The notes beneath the pieces are model-generated. The model made no database searches. It was not told the DNA's origin and was given only the letters and a program-made list of their open reading frames with translations. The position numbers and the translations under genes were made by a program. DNA of 64,000 nucleotides from Rhexocercosporidium sp. MPI-PUGE-AT-0058 (lineage: Eukaryota > Ascomycota > Leotiomycetes > Helotiales): contig JAGTJL010000024.1 in assembly GCA_020746875.1 (NCBI GenBank), forward strand, positions 310,001 through 374,000, written 5' to 3'. This document shows, piece after piece, positions 13,807 to 25,582 of this stretch; the first letter of the stretch is position 1, and each line of letters begins with the position of its first letter.

Positions 13807-16800
13807 ATGTCACTGACGCAGACCCCAAGGCCAACCACGTGAGAATATCCGACATCCTTTTTCAGACGAGGCTACGCTAACTTTATACTTTTTGTCAAAG
13901 CAATGACCTTTGGGCTTCTGCAGCAGCTGAACTGAGCGACAAAGACAGGGAGAATATCAACTTCAGCTGTCCTGACAAACTTGGCATCTTATTTGATCTC
14001 CTCGAGCTCACTACGCGTTCGAAGCAGGAGTGCATCAAGAAGAGATGGCGATACGCAAGGAAGAGTGGAGAGACCATCATTTTCGTGGATTTGTTTACTA
14101 AGATGGCTAAGTGGATTGATCTATTCAAGCAGGTTGGAGATACAGCTGTTCAGTACGATCCGGTCCATGCTGCACTTCCCTGGGCTGGCGTCAGGTTCCT
14201 CTTGCAGGTTTGTAGTATCAAAGTGCTAGGAGGAGTGACTAAACATCGACAGATTGCGGTCAATGACATCGACAAATACGCATTTGTGGTTGAAAGTGCG
14301 ACTTCAATTGCAGAAATTATCTGCCGATATGCTATCTTTGAGGACGTCTATCTGCAGTCCCCATCTGCTGCTACTAATGAGCTCCAGAGAGCGCTTACCA
14401 AGTTCTATGCCGCGATCATGACCTATCTTTCGAAGGCGAGGAGCTACTTTGACCAGAACACCGCAGGTGAGTGTGCCAACTGAGCAGGAGAACATATGCT
14501 GATGACTTTTACAGCGCGTCGATTGAAGAGCGGGCTGCTACCACAATCAGGCATTAACTTGTCTTTTGATGCCATTGCTACGGCTCAAGAAACTGTTGAT
14601 CGCTGTTCGTCTATGGTTAGAACGCAGAGTGCGCGTGGCCATCTACTCACTGCATCCTTTAGCTAATGATCTTCAGATCAAATCAACCAACACGCGGAGC
14701 TGAAGAGGCTTCTCAAGTGTATCGATGGCCCGGTAGAACGAATGAGTGTGGATTTGGCAAGTCTCACAGATGGGTTCGAGAGTAAGACAATAGTTTAATT
14801 CTAAGTCACACAGCTCACAAGTCATAGGATCTCAGAGAACGAATATTTTGCAATAGCTTTCTCCCGAACCATACCTTCAACATCACGAACAAGCTAAGAG
14901 AGAAGTATTGTCCGGCACTGGCCAATGGCTACTCTCCGATCCACTTTTCAATAAGTGGAAGAAGGAAAGTGTATCATCTATCTTGTGGCTTCATGGAGTT
15001 CCAGGTTCTGGGAAAAGCAAGCTGGTGTGAGTTTCAGGACTGTTTCTAGACCGAAAGTTGCTAACAGCACAGATCTATTGTAATTGAAGATGCCAAAATG
15101 GCCTTTCAAAAGGGCCACTACCCAGCTCCAGTCTTCTTCTACTGTTCACGGAACACTGCTGAGCCTACACGTTCGAACCCTGATGTGATCATGGCAAGCA
15201 TTGCCCGACAGCTGTCTAGCACCGAACCAGGATGCCCTCTGCTTCCTCCCACGGTTGCAGCTTATAAGAAACGAGAAACGGAGGGATTCGCCTCAGGATC
15301 ATTAAGTATAGATGAAAGTTGTGCACTGATCATCCAGCTCGCAAAGCAGTTCCCGATATCAACCATCGTGATTGATGCGCTTGATGAGTGTGATCCAGAG
15401 AAACGAGCAGACCTTTTGGAAGCTCTGGAGTCAATCCTCCGAAAGTCTACAAGCTTAGTCAAGATCTTTGTATCGAGTCGTGACGATCAAGATATTGTGT
15501 GGCATCTACGAAGCTATCCTAACCTTGAACTCTCATCGGATAAAAACAAGGACGATATTATCTCATTCATCCAAAAAGAGACCGGGCTTCTTATTCAAAG
15601 GGGAAAGCTACTGCGTTGGAGTACAGACAAAGAGAATCTAAAGACTAAAATAATTGAGATAGTCACAAAAGATGCTAGTGGAATGTGAGTATTGTTAGCA
15701 ACTAAAACTATAATTGATCCTTATTGATGCTACTACCAGGTTCCGGTGGGCTAGTCTACAACTGCAGAGCCTCTGCAGCCTTCAGACCGATGAAGCAATT
15801 CAAGAGCGTCTTGGACGACTGCCGCCAAAATTAGAGGAGCTGTATCTGGAGCTATATGAGAGACTGACTGCAACTGCGGCAAACGCTGATCGCAAAATTG
15901 CTACTGGGGCTTTCAGTTGGCTCCTTTGTGCCCAGCGCACACTGAAATCGAAAGAATTCCTCGCTGCATTATCCAATACCGTACAAGGAAAGGCCAGCAA
16001 GCTGACTATAGAACAGGTCTTACACTTATGCTCTAACCTGGTTATATATGACCGAACACTCGACGTCTTTCGATTTGCCCATTTATCAGTCAGAGAATTC
16101 CTGGAGAAGAGGCCAGAATATACCACGGTAGCTACAAATAGCCTAGCTGCTGAGACTTCCTTGTTGAATGTATTGGGTGCTGCGGAAAGCGTAGCAACAA
16201 GAAGATTCCTTGTTGATCTCTCGAGCGATTTATCAAAGTCACTTGGCTCAAGTGAATTGACTCCCTACTCCACTGTCTATTGGGCCTCGCATTGTCAATT
16301 AGCTGCCACTAAAAGGACAAACGGTACACTGAAGGAAATGCTATACCATTTTTTCTCTACAGAGTCGGATACTGGGTCGGCGTTTATGGCGTGGGCTGTT
16401 CGGCTTAAGAAGTATTTTCAAGAATACTCCATTAGATGGGAACTACGGCAGAAGTTACTGGATACCGAGGCTAATCAGGATGGGGCTCTTTTCATTGCGT
16501 CTTGCTTCGATTTTCAGGAATTCGCCAGTCTTCCAGCGCTTTGCCAAGAAGGTGCAAGGAATAAGAGAAGTAAGAAAGCCTTGGAGGTTGCTGCTGCTTA
16601 TGGCAACTGTAGATTCATTTCGGAGATTATTAGAGACAAGGAGACGCGAATAGAAGAGCAGGTTGTTAAGGCAGCGGCGGGGAATTATAGGAATGGGAAA
16701 GAGGTGATGAAGCTGTTGCTCGAGCAGCGAGGGGCCGACGTGGTGATTACAGAAGCGGTGGTCACGGCAGCGGCGGAAAATAATAAAAGTGGGGAAAAGG

Positions 16801-18155
16801 TGATGAAGCTATTACTCGAGAAGCGAAGGGCCGATATGGTAATTACAGAAGCGGTGTTCTTGGCAGCGGCGGGGAATCGTGGGAATGGGAGAGAGGTGAT
16901 GAAGCTGTTGCTCGAGAAGCGAGGTGCCGATATAGTGATTACAGAAGCGGTAGTGAAAGCAGTTGCGGACCGATTCGACCAAGAGATAATGAAGCTGTTG
17001 CTCGAGCAGCGAGGGGCCGATATGGTGATTACAGAAGCGGTAGTGAAAGCAGTTGCGGAACGATTCGACCAAGAGATAATGGAGCTGTTGCTCGAGCAGC
17101 GAGGGGCCGATATCGTGATTACAGAAGCGGTGGTCAAGGCAGCGGTGGGGAATAGTGGGAATGGAAGAGAGGTGATGAAGCTATTGCTCGAGAAGCGAGG
17201 TGCCGATATGGTAATTACAGAAGCGGTAGTGAAAGCAGTTGCAGAACGATTCGACCAAGAGATAATGAAGCTGTTGCTCGAGCAGCGAGGGGCCGATATC
17301 GTGATTACAGAAGCGGTGGTCAAGGCAGCTGCGGGGAATAGTGGGAATGGAAGAGAGGTGATGAAGCTGTTACTCGAGAAGCGAAGGGCCGAGGTAGTAA
17401 TTACAGAAGCGGTGGTCGAGGCAGCGGCGGGGAATAGTGGGAATGGAAGAGAGGTGATGAAGCTATTGCTCGAGAAGCGAAGGGCCGAGGTAGTAATTAC
17501 AGAAGCGGTGGTCGAGGCAGCGGCGGGGAATAGTAGGAATGGGGGAGAGGTGATGATGCTGTTACTCGTGAAGCGAGGGGCCGACGTTGTGATAACGGAC
17601 AGCGTAGTACAACTTGTTGCAAAGAAATTCGGCAGAGAAGCGATACTAACTTTGCTCGAGAAGAGCAAAGAAGATGTTGCCATCGCATTGGATGTAGTGA
17701 GATGGATTGCAAGGGGATATGGGAGGACAGCGATACAAATTTTGGTTACGAAGCAATGGGCCGAGGTGAAGATTAAATTTGGCAAAACATAACCAGCGCT
17801 AACATATGCGTAGAAAGAAGTCCCAGAATTTCTCCAGGAATGTCTTCATCGCTCTTCCCACGAGGATGACCAATTCGCTCAGTTCTATAACGCAGCCAAG
17901 ACTGGAGACGAGCGTGTTATCCGAGAACTGTTAGGTCAAGAGGTCGATCCGGAGATTAAAAACAGTCGGGACGTATCTCCACTCTGGATCGCAGCATCTT
18001 GTGGTCGTTTTAAAGTGGTGCAATTACTACTTGATACTAGAGTGGTCAACGTAAATTCCAAGAGTAGATCAGGACGGACACCAGTCTCGGTTGCAAGAGC
18101 ATTTGGTCATAACGATATTGCACATCTCTTGGTGCAGGCTGGTGCAGATCCTTAA
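13807..18155 (+). CDS. NLR-like NACHT-ankyrin protein, 9 exons, one in-frame stop codon
   Basis: Exons are 13807-13838, 13901-14207, 14253-14466, 14515-14628, 14677-14781, 14828-15026, 15073-15684, 15740-17765 and 17814-18155. All junctions are GT-AG and the phases close to 1316 codons. The N-terminal domain (about 12-200) has the DPVHAALPWAGVRFLLQ motif common ahead of fungal NACHT domains (NACHT_N-like). The NACHT ATPase shows Walker A GVPGSGKS at 314-321 and Walker B VIDALDECD at 423-431. A winged-helix-type region ends in FRFAHLSVREFLEKR. Residues 843-1156 are ten near-identical ankyrin-like repeats, and the last exon has canonical ankyrin repeats (SPLWIAASCGRFKVVQLLLD). Such STAND proteins sense non-self or pathogens and trigger incompatibility-type cell death. 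Codon 267 is TAG (14854-14856) where homologues have Trp (ILQ-W-LSPEPY), a G-to-A change that truncates the protein before the ATPase. No other defect is seen. Confidence 0.85.
16683..17624 (+). repeat. Ten in-frame coding repeats of 96 or 90 bp inside the NLR gene
   Basis: Ten consecutive units each carry a core like EVMKLLLEKRGAD-VITEAVV. Seven units have 32 codons and begin N-x-x-NG-(R/K/E)E (units 1, 2, 3, 6, 8, 9, 10). Three have 30 codons and begin RFDQE (units 4, 5, 7). The sum is 942 bp with no frame break. Units 8 and 9 are almost identical in DNA, as are units 4, 5 and 7. Two more diverged units follow to about 17765. This is the high-internal-conservation repeat style described for fungal NLR recognition domains. 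Confidence 0.9.
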
Positions 18156-18556
18156 TACACGGGCCCACGATCAGAAAGCTCTGCTCTCAATAGCGAGGCA
18201 GCGAGGAAATGACGCGCAGTAAGTATGTTGGCCTTCAACTGACGCGACGGCAAATGCAGTAAAGGCCAGAAATTTTCGAATACCTGGTTAATAAATTAAT
18301 CAAAATACAGTATCAGAGTTTGCGAAATGAAGCTTCAAAGCTTGTTGATGATATCCGTAGAGTTGGGTTACGCTCGAAATGCTTGCCAGTGTACAGGTGT
18401 AGCAAGCTAATATGCCATCTACTCACTTCGAAATCTTGCTTCATTATATATACCACTAGCATTACAGGAGAGATTTATAAATATATTGACTTACTACTTA
18501 GGCGATAGTCATGTGACAGTCGATGATTCGGATGAGGAAATCATGAACCGTCTTCC
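18156..18556. other. Intergenic stretch between NLR gene and 2EXR relic
   Basis: No gene is recognised. It is the 3' flank of two convergent genes. Confidence 0.4.
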
Positions 18557-19275
18557 TCAAGATAAGTTAATCGAGCGCCGTTTATATAAAAAGGGTAAAT
18601 CTGTTAATACGGAGTGAAGATTCGTACAAAGAGAGTTGCCTGACTTTGCCCGCCATCCATAGACAGCCGTCATCTTCACAGTTTGCGACAGTTTCCATCC
18701 CGCATAACTTACTCCTTTTTGGACATCAGGAAGCTCCTCAACGCTGACAGGCCAACCCGCTTCGTCTTGTCTTAGCCTGCTCTCAGCATAAAATTCCATC
18801 TGCGCTTTATTATTTGACGTATCATTCGTGATGTCTCGAACCACGATCATCTCCTTCAGGTTTGTCATAGCCCTTATTACATTCTTTGGACCTGCAATCG
18901 TCGAATAATAGACTAGTCCGTCCCTAAGATACGCTTCATCGATCGCGGCATATTTCAGGCGAGCCAGCTCAGTCTAGTCTCCTTTAAAATTCCAAAAAGC
19001 CGATACAGGCCATCCTCCACCTGGCTGATGTCTAAATAAAGGACATTAAGATCGAAATTGAATCGCACTCTCTTAAGCCGTAGGGATGGTACGAAGCAGA
19101 GGGGGTAGAGTGCCTCGACCGCCTGCTTCGATTCCCGAAATATGTGTAGCGCAGCTGGAAGTTCAGCTTGCGAATAGAAGCCCGTGGTATAGTGGTCAGA
19201 CGTAAAGATCTCCACGATACGGGAGAAGAGAGTAAATCGCTATATGGTAAAGCGAAGTTCGAGAGGAAGGCGTAT
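18557..19275 (-). pseudogene. 2EXR-domain protein pseudogene
   Basis: The minus-strand translation follows the fungal 2EXR pattern: LPLELRFTI-stop-RFTLFSRIVEIF, then AELPAALHIFRESKQAVEALYPLCF, VRFNFDLNVLYLDISQ, and after a frame change ARLKYAAIDEAYL...MTNLKEMIVV. Two defects are seen. TAG at 19240-19242 stands where the family has Trp (I-W-R), a G-to-A change. A one-base shift near 18961-18975 separates KETRLSWLA from ARLKYAAIDE. The last part runs to a stop at 18557. The family has no firmly established biochemical function and is expanded in many ascomycetes. Confidence 0.7.
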
Positions 19276-22200
19276 AAATAAAGTAAATCGGTAAACGCCA
19301 ACTAACGAAACCACAAGGACAGCTGATGCCATCGTGTAACTGTAGCTAGTATAATAACCGGGAAGTTGTAGTCTTGTAGATATCGTTCTCGAGAATAACG
19401 GTTATATAGTAGGATTTTCTCCAGGTGAAATCAGAAGATATATATGCTCGAGTTCTTCTCCTTCCTACCTGCAGCGATACGCCAGCAAACCGCCGACCAC
19501 TCATTTCTGCCTCATAAGCGCTGGCGTGAAATTTCTGTTTATAGCCGACTCGCCTTTTGCGGGGGATTACACGAAAATAGCTGACGCTGATCAGTGGAGC
19601 TAGTGAAGAAGCTTTGGGGGCGGTGGTGTTTTCAGACCTGCGATGGAATTGAAGCGTTAAGTCGGCGGAGTTGGAATTTGATATTAGAGACACGGAGAAG
19701 AACAGCGATGGGAAGGATGGAGACAAACACGAAAACGTTGTCGAGACTGTAATTTTGTTAGGTTGCTTCAGATGCACATTATTTTTGACGAATGTTAGGA
19801 ATGTTTTTAGAGTGTCTTTAAACAAAGAACATATCAGATTAAATCGCATTCGAATTGCTATATTCCGATATAGTAAACGTGAACAGAAGATTTATATATG
19901 AAAAGGAGCACAGTTTATCTTGTCGAACGTATAAACCTTAGTTCCGAAGCTTAATGCCGTGCATTATCTGTATATAGCCTTTGAAAGCCTGCAAATGTTT
20001 GAGAATAAGCCCTTAAGACTTACGCGTTAAAGGATAACACTTTATCTTTAGCTTGCGAATCTTTTAATTTGAAGTAATTACGTTTAATATAATCTATTAT
20101 CTTCGAAAGGCGGTAAAAAGAACTTATCTTTTCTTTGTAGCCCTTCGATTCGGCCCCGAAATAAAATAAATACTAAGTCTTGCCACAGACAAGGGGAAAG
20201 ACAAGAGCGATAAGTCTAACCTCAGGAGATAAAGTCGGTAGCGTGAAACGACTTTATTATAGCCGCAGAAAGCTTCTATTAGCTCAGCCGTCTTAATATA
20301 AGGGTTAATAGCGTCTTATAAGGTAATATTTATAATATAAGTGTAGATAAAGTTAACAGATTATATTCTCTACACCGGATTAAAATCTTAAGAGCTTTTA
20401 ATAATATAAACTTAAAGAAGTGATATCGTAAAATAAAAATAATTAATAAAGAAAAACGTTAAGTCGGAGGCGGACTTCGTAAACTATTATTATATGATTT
20501 TTAAAAAGTATTACGCCGTTAAGTATTAATTCCTTAGCCTTATAAATAAGATAATAACAGATAATTCGCTATTCTGCTAATACGTCGCGCAAGTAAATAT
20601 CTCGATATAATCTTATATATGCGACGGCCGGCGAAATTTACGCGTTCGTTAGCTATACGAGAGTGCCTTATTATTAATATAAAATATATATTAAATCTTT
20701 TCGAAAACAAAAGGAAACTTATTAGCCGGTAAGAAGAAATCGAGAGCCGGAGTAAGCGTAAGAGCGTAAATAAAAGATTATCTTTTAAGAAGATCTTTAT
20801 AAGTTAAAGAAGATCGTCGCTAGCGAGTTTTAAGTTCTTTTCGCAAGGCGAGCGCGATCTAGAAGTTAATAGCTAAGACTTTTTGAGTAATAATAGCTTA
20901 AGGATTTGTCATGTGTTTATCACGTGAGGCTGTTCTCTTAGTTGGTATATGTACCAAGTAGAGCGTATTCTGCCTTAAGGCCGAATACTGTAGTCTTTTG
21001 ACTCCGATGGCGTACTAGTGTAAGCTCTACTCTTAGCCACGTTATAGGATTAAAGGTTTTAAAAAGGTTATAAAAGACTAGCTGTAATCGTATCCGTTCT
21101 TCGAGCTGATATTCGATAATAAACTTAGCTTCTTCTTTTATCGTCGTATTTAGCGGCTTATTTAATTACTTCTTTATTATTTTATTATAAATATAAAAGA
21201 AGTAATCCATTTTATATTTAGCTTTTAGCTTATTTTCTAAGCTCTTTATTATAGCCTTAAGCTATAGCCGAGTTTCTTATACGTCTCTTTAATCTCTTTC
21301 AGCGCTCGGCTAATGATTTTATATTTTTATTTAATCCGGGTATATGATTCTTTAACTTATCTTTTAAGAACGGTAATTTCTAGATTTATAATAAGGAATT
21401 GATTTATATTTCTCGGGGAATTTCTTTCGGAGCGCCTGAGTTACATCGAATACTTTCTAAATAAAAGCTCAGGTCAGCTATTATTAATAATATCGCTCTT
21501 AAGACAAGCGTCTTATATATTAAATCTTATTGCTTAATTATTTTATACCTCGTTAAAGACTTTTATAAAGGAATTATATTTTATAACTTAATCTCGTATA
21601 ACGTTTAAAGCCTTATTTAAACTAGCTATTAATTTTGAGAAATTAATAATATAATATAAAATATATATTATCGATAGTATTAATATAAACTCAGCGGAAA
21701 CAGTAACTCGTTAACTTGTTTTTAAAGCCCGCATCTCGCCTAAGACGGTTTAAGTAATAAGTATACTTCGAGTAAGTTATAAGATCGGTTTTTAACTTTA
21801 CTTAATTATTCGTAATCCAGACTGACTTCTGAAAAATAAGTTACTTAAGCTATTCCGGCTTTTAATAAACTTTTATTACTTTTACGTTCTACCTTCTTAA
21901 GTCCGTAATAAAAAAAGGCTTAGCAGACGTATAATTATCGACGAGAATCGCGTTATTGCGGGTCGCACAGGTTAAGAGATAGAGAATCAGGCAAAAGATA
22001 ATAAGGAGATTCTTTTTAAAAATGAAATTCGTATTATAAAAGTTAAGTTAATTAAAGTTCGAGGTATTTCGGAAGTATAATATACGGTTTAAGCTTATTA
22101 TTTAATTTTTTATAATTTTATAAGTAGACTTTTATAACTAATAAGTCTTTCTTTTCCTACTTCGGGTTTTATACGATCTAAGGACAGATATTCTTATAAT

Positions 22201-22673
22201 AAAGCGCTTTATATGACCGCTTAACCTCTTCGAACTCGCTAAGCTTAAAAGTATTTAAGTTTTAACGTAAAAGCTTTTAATACTCGTTGATCTCAGTCGT
22301 ATAATACTTGTCCATATTTTCTATTATAATAATATTGGTCCCGTCGCTATTATATCCGTTATCTGAGCCGGAATACTTATTTATATTTTCGTTAACAGCG
22401 CTGTTATTGCTTTTATTATTTTCAGAATCGAATATTATATTATCGTCGGATTTAAAGCTATTATTGGCGTTATTTATCACGGTCCGTGTATTTACTCGGT
22501 GTAAATACGGTGGGTTATGTTAATCTCAATAATCGAGAAGTAAGTATATTACGTATAATAGAATAAATAATGATTAATATAGTTTAAATACTATTTTCAG
22601 TTGAGCACAAAGCTCTTATTTAATAGCAGACGTGTTAGTTTATATAGAACTTTTATATTATACGACCGCTAGG
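19276..22673. repeat. RIP-type AT-rich repeat block
   Basis: From about 19.9 kb the sequence is strongly AT-rich with stops in all frames. The first 600 bp (19276-19900) is of normal composition but holds no recognisable gene. A stretch near 20908-21180 has an LTR-like look (it opens TGTCATGTGTTTATCACGTGAG and carries a promoter-like region), but I found no matching partner, so its type is unresolved. Confidence 0.55.
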
Positions 22674-23181
22674 CAGGGTGGGAATTAATTAAATTAAATT
22701 AAAGTAACCATAGTTACTTTAAATTAAGCTTAAGTAACTTAATCGTTAATTATATTTTAATTTAATTTAATTAAAGTAACTTAATTATGACTTAAGTAAA
22801 GGTCATATGATTTTAGGAGGGGTGCTAAAGTAAGAAAGATAACCTTAAACTAGCGTACGCGATTATTAGCCAATAGATAAGGATTTAGCTTATCTTAGCT
22901 TTAAGAACTTTAGGACTTTTATAAATTAAAAATTATAATTAATTAATTCTTTAATATTTGATTACTTATTAAAGATATATTATTAGTATAAATAAGCTTA
23001 TAAATAATAAAGAATATTATATATTGAAATTTTAATAGAATAACTTAAACATAATTATAGTAAGAAATTAAGTAAAATTTAAGTTACTTTAATTTAATTA
23101 AGTCAAGTTGTTACTCAAAATTTAATTTAATTAAATAACTTAATTTTTATTTAAGTAACTTAATTTTTTCTCCCCACCCTG
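22674..23181. mobile_element. Short non-autonomous element with CAGGGTGGG termini and subterminal repeats
   Basis: The ends are inverted: the left starts CAGGGTGGGAATTAATTAAA and the right ends CTCCCCACCCTG. Inside both ends are many copies of a TTAATTTAATTAAAGTAACTTAA-like motif in both orientations, giving a large potential hairpin. The 508-bp interior is non-coding. CAGGG-type termini with subterminal repeats resemble hAT-related MITEs. The 8 bp outside the two ends do not match, so a target duplication is not visible, perhaps from decay. Confidence 0.55.
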
Positions 23182-24640
23182 ATAAAAGTAGATAATGACT
23201 ACTTTAACTTCTTTCTTATTTAAAATACGCGGCAGTCCATTAGCTCCTAGTTAATTTATAACCTCCCTCTCCGTACGCAAATCCAGCTCGGACGCTATCG
23301 TCCCGGTTCGTGGGAATTATCTTTAATTTATTAAAAAACTATTCCTAAGTTTTAAAGCCTTCTCTTTAAGCTAGAAATTTAAGTCTTATAGTCTGTCGTG
23401 CAAAACTCTAATCGACGGTAGGCATGGCTCTCTCAAAGTGGTAAAAGTGTCTAATTCTAGGAAGAGGCTCTGTACGCAACTGCCCCTATAACTGGCCCTG
23501 CTTACGTAGGCTAGGCAAGCACGTGCGCATACCTATATTGCACGACATATTCTAAAGTAACAGAAGCTAAAAAAGGATATTCTAGAATTAAATATCCTAG
23601 TTTCGGGGTGCGAAACCGGCACTTCAGCTTATTACGTATTCAAGCATTTTTAAAGTTTAACAAAATCGTTATAAAATATCCCCGGATGCAAAAGAGTTCC
23701 ATTAGTCAGAGACAGGCATTGCAACTAATACCTTATAGATTAAGAGGTCTATTAGGAACGCCTTTAATTATAGCTCTTATTTAATTATTTTTAGCATTTA
23801 CTTTACAGAAATGTTCGAACCCGAGTATTATCTTCAATTATAAAACCGCTTTCCAGCTTCTTCTTTATAAAGAGAGCTACTCTTAAATTTTGCCAAAGGC
23901 ATTATTTATTAAAGACTATAAGATATGATTCTTGCGGTTAATCAAGCCAATTTAAGATCGCTACTATAAGGGGATAAAGCTGAGAGTAATTACACTCGGA
24001 TATACGTACGTGTAATAGAGTTTAGGATAGTATTAATATATTTAATTAGGATGGCTAGAGGTAAGGAATCTTATCCATTTACCTATTCTTAATATATAAC
24101 GTGCTAGACGATATACTGCTGCTACTGTTATATTAGGACGCTCAGCAAAAAAGCTCTTATCCGAAAGAATGGCTTTAAGAAGGTTCTTGGCCAGAATACC
24201 GGCTCTAGATTCTATCTTATCTGTCTCCTTGTTAATCCTTTTTCAAGAATATTCTCGACTCCTAAAGGTACTCTTACGAATTAAAACAACATCTCGCGAT
24301 TCCCGAATTACTAATCGCATACGGAGCAGGTCTCGTGTTATTCTTGCGGAGAATTGTATAATTAATATAAATAATATAATTCTAGAGTATTAAGTTAATT
24401 ATACTTAATACGTTCGTATTAAGTCAAGCTGGGCCGGCTGCCTTATAGTTATCGACGACGATAATGATATTCGCGACACTGCTACACATATCGAATACTA
24501 AGTGTCCGAACATTCGATCCACCTTCTTCGATACCTCCCTCGCCGCCGCGATCCCTTACCCTTTCCTTCTTTCGCAGCCCTTCCGCATTATCACCGTCGC
24601 CGCCTGCTATCCATCACCTTATATCTAGTAACGGTTCGAG
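23182..24640. repeat. Partly RIP-mutated sequence, no recognised gene
   Basis: Mixed AT-rich and moderate GC sequence. A few normal-composition patches (23.2-23.6 kb, 24.5-24.65 kb) interrupt AT-rich tracts. I recognise no domain. Confidence 0.4.
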
Positions 24641-24659
24641 CCATAACGGGATATTAAAG

Positions 24660-25440
24660 GCATAGATGGACCGAAGAAAAGAAAGCGCGGGCGTACGCCT
24701 TGTGGAGCAGCGCTTAAGGCAATCGAATCCAATATATAAGAACAGCCTTAGACTAAGTCGATCGAGTATTTAAATAAGAATGATTCTGCGGGCGCAGCCT
24801 TTAATGACCAAGTACTAAATGCGAACCCGGAGCTGCTATATATAAGTGCGGAAGAGGATATTGCTCTCGAGGGCGAGCTCTTAGACGTAACTTCTATGGA
24901 AGCGGATCTGAAGTGTCAGGCTACATCCCTAGAAGCGGATGCCAGTTCCACTCCCAGTGGAACTAACCATAGCCCAGTGGCACTTTGAACTTCCATGCCC
25001 TCTCGGACCTTCAGCATCAAGAGGTCGTAGACTACATTGACTATTATCATAAGAGCTTAAAAGAACAGATGAGTACTCTGTCTTCCCTCTTTTACGGATG
25101 ATGGCAGATGGCCCTCCATTAACCTGGCTACTGATCGAGATAGCTGCGCGTCACGAATTTCCCAATTACTTATTTAAGGAACTGTTTAAGCCTTCTGAAA
25201 TTTGCGATCCGTTAAGATCTGACAGTTTTTTTATTAACTATTAATAAAATATAATCATCGACCCTTCGCTTGAGCAGCCCACAGCGACGGTTGATCTTAA
25301 ACAGGTGGACCCCGTCCATTCTCTATTATATAATAGCGAGATATTTGCTTTCTTTATTACCCTCGAGGACAGTAGCTCCGAGGATTCGGGGTGCTCTTTC
25401 CTAACTAGTGGAATTAATAATTAAAGCTTAGGGCTCTCTT
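24660..25440 (+). pseudogene. Decayed reading frame of unknown function
   Basis: A GC-richer patch in the AT-rich block retains a long translation with few stops. It begins with a basic stretch (PKKRKRGRTPCGAALKAIES), continues through an acidic region (YISAEEDIALEGELLDV) and an S/T-rich part. After one frame change it reads NFHALSDLQHQEVVDYIDYY, and after another WLLIEIAARHEFPNYLFKEL. Two early stops are TAA and TAG at positions consistent with Gln codons changed C-to-T. The basic-then-acidic character and the setting suggest a transposon-carried or gag-like protein, but I do not recognise the family. Confidence 0.4.
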
Positions 25441-25582
25441 CGCCTCCCAGGAGATGATACTAAAGGTCTGGTATTATAACCACCCGCTTAATTGCATATA
25501 ATATTGCAAAGGATTTTACGTTATGTTATGACGATATCGAGTATCTTTTAGCGCCTCGGTAATTACGATTAGTACTAGCAGT

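Noticed and set aside
16685..17785. Long open frame of 366 codons on the minus strand opposite the NLR repeats
   Set aside because: It exists only because the plus-strand repeats lack certain codons; its translation is a Ser/Thr-rich repetitive shadow with no domain.
19346..19849. 167-codon minus-strand frame next to the AT-rich block
   Set aside because: Composition is Ser/Thr/Arg-biased without conserved features; not enough evidence for a gene.
20908..21180. Possible LTR starting TGTCATGTG
   Set aside because: No second copy, target duplication or primer-binding site could be found in the window.
22277..22480. Asn/Ser-rich 67-codon minus-strand frame
   Set aside because: Low-complexity translation of AT-rich RIP-mutated DNA.
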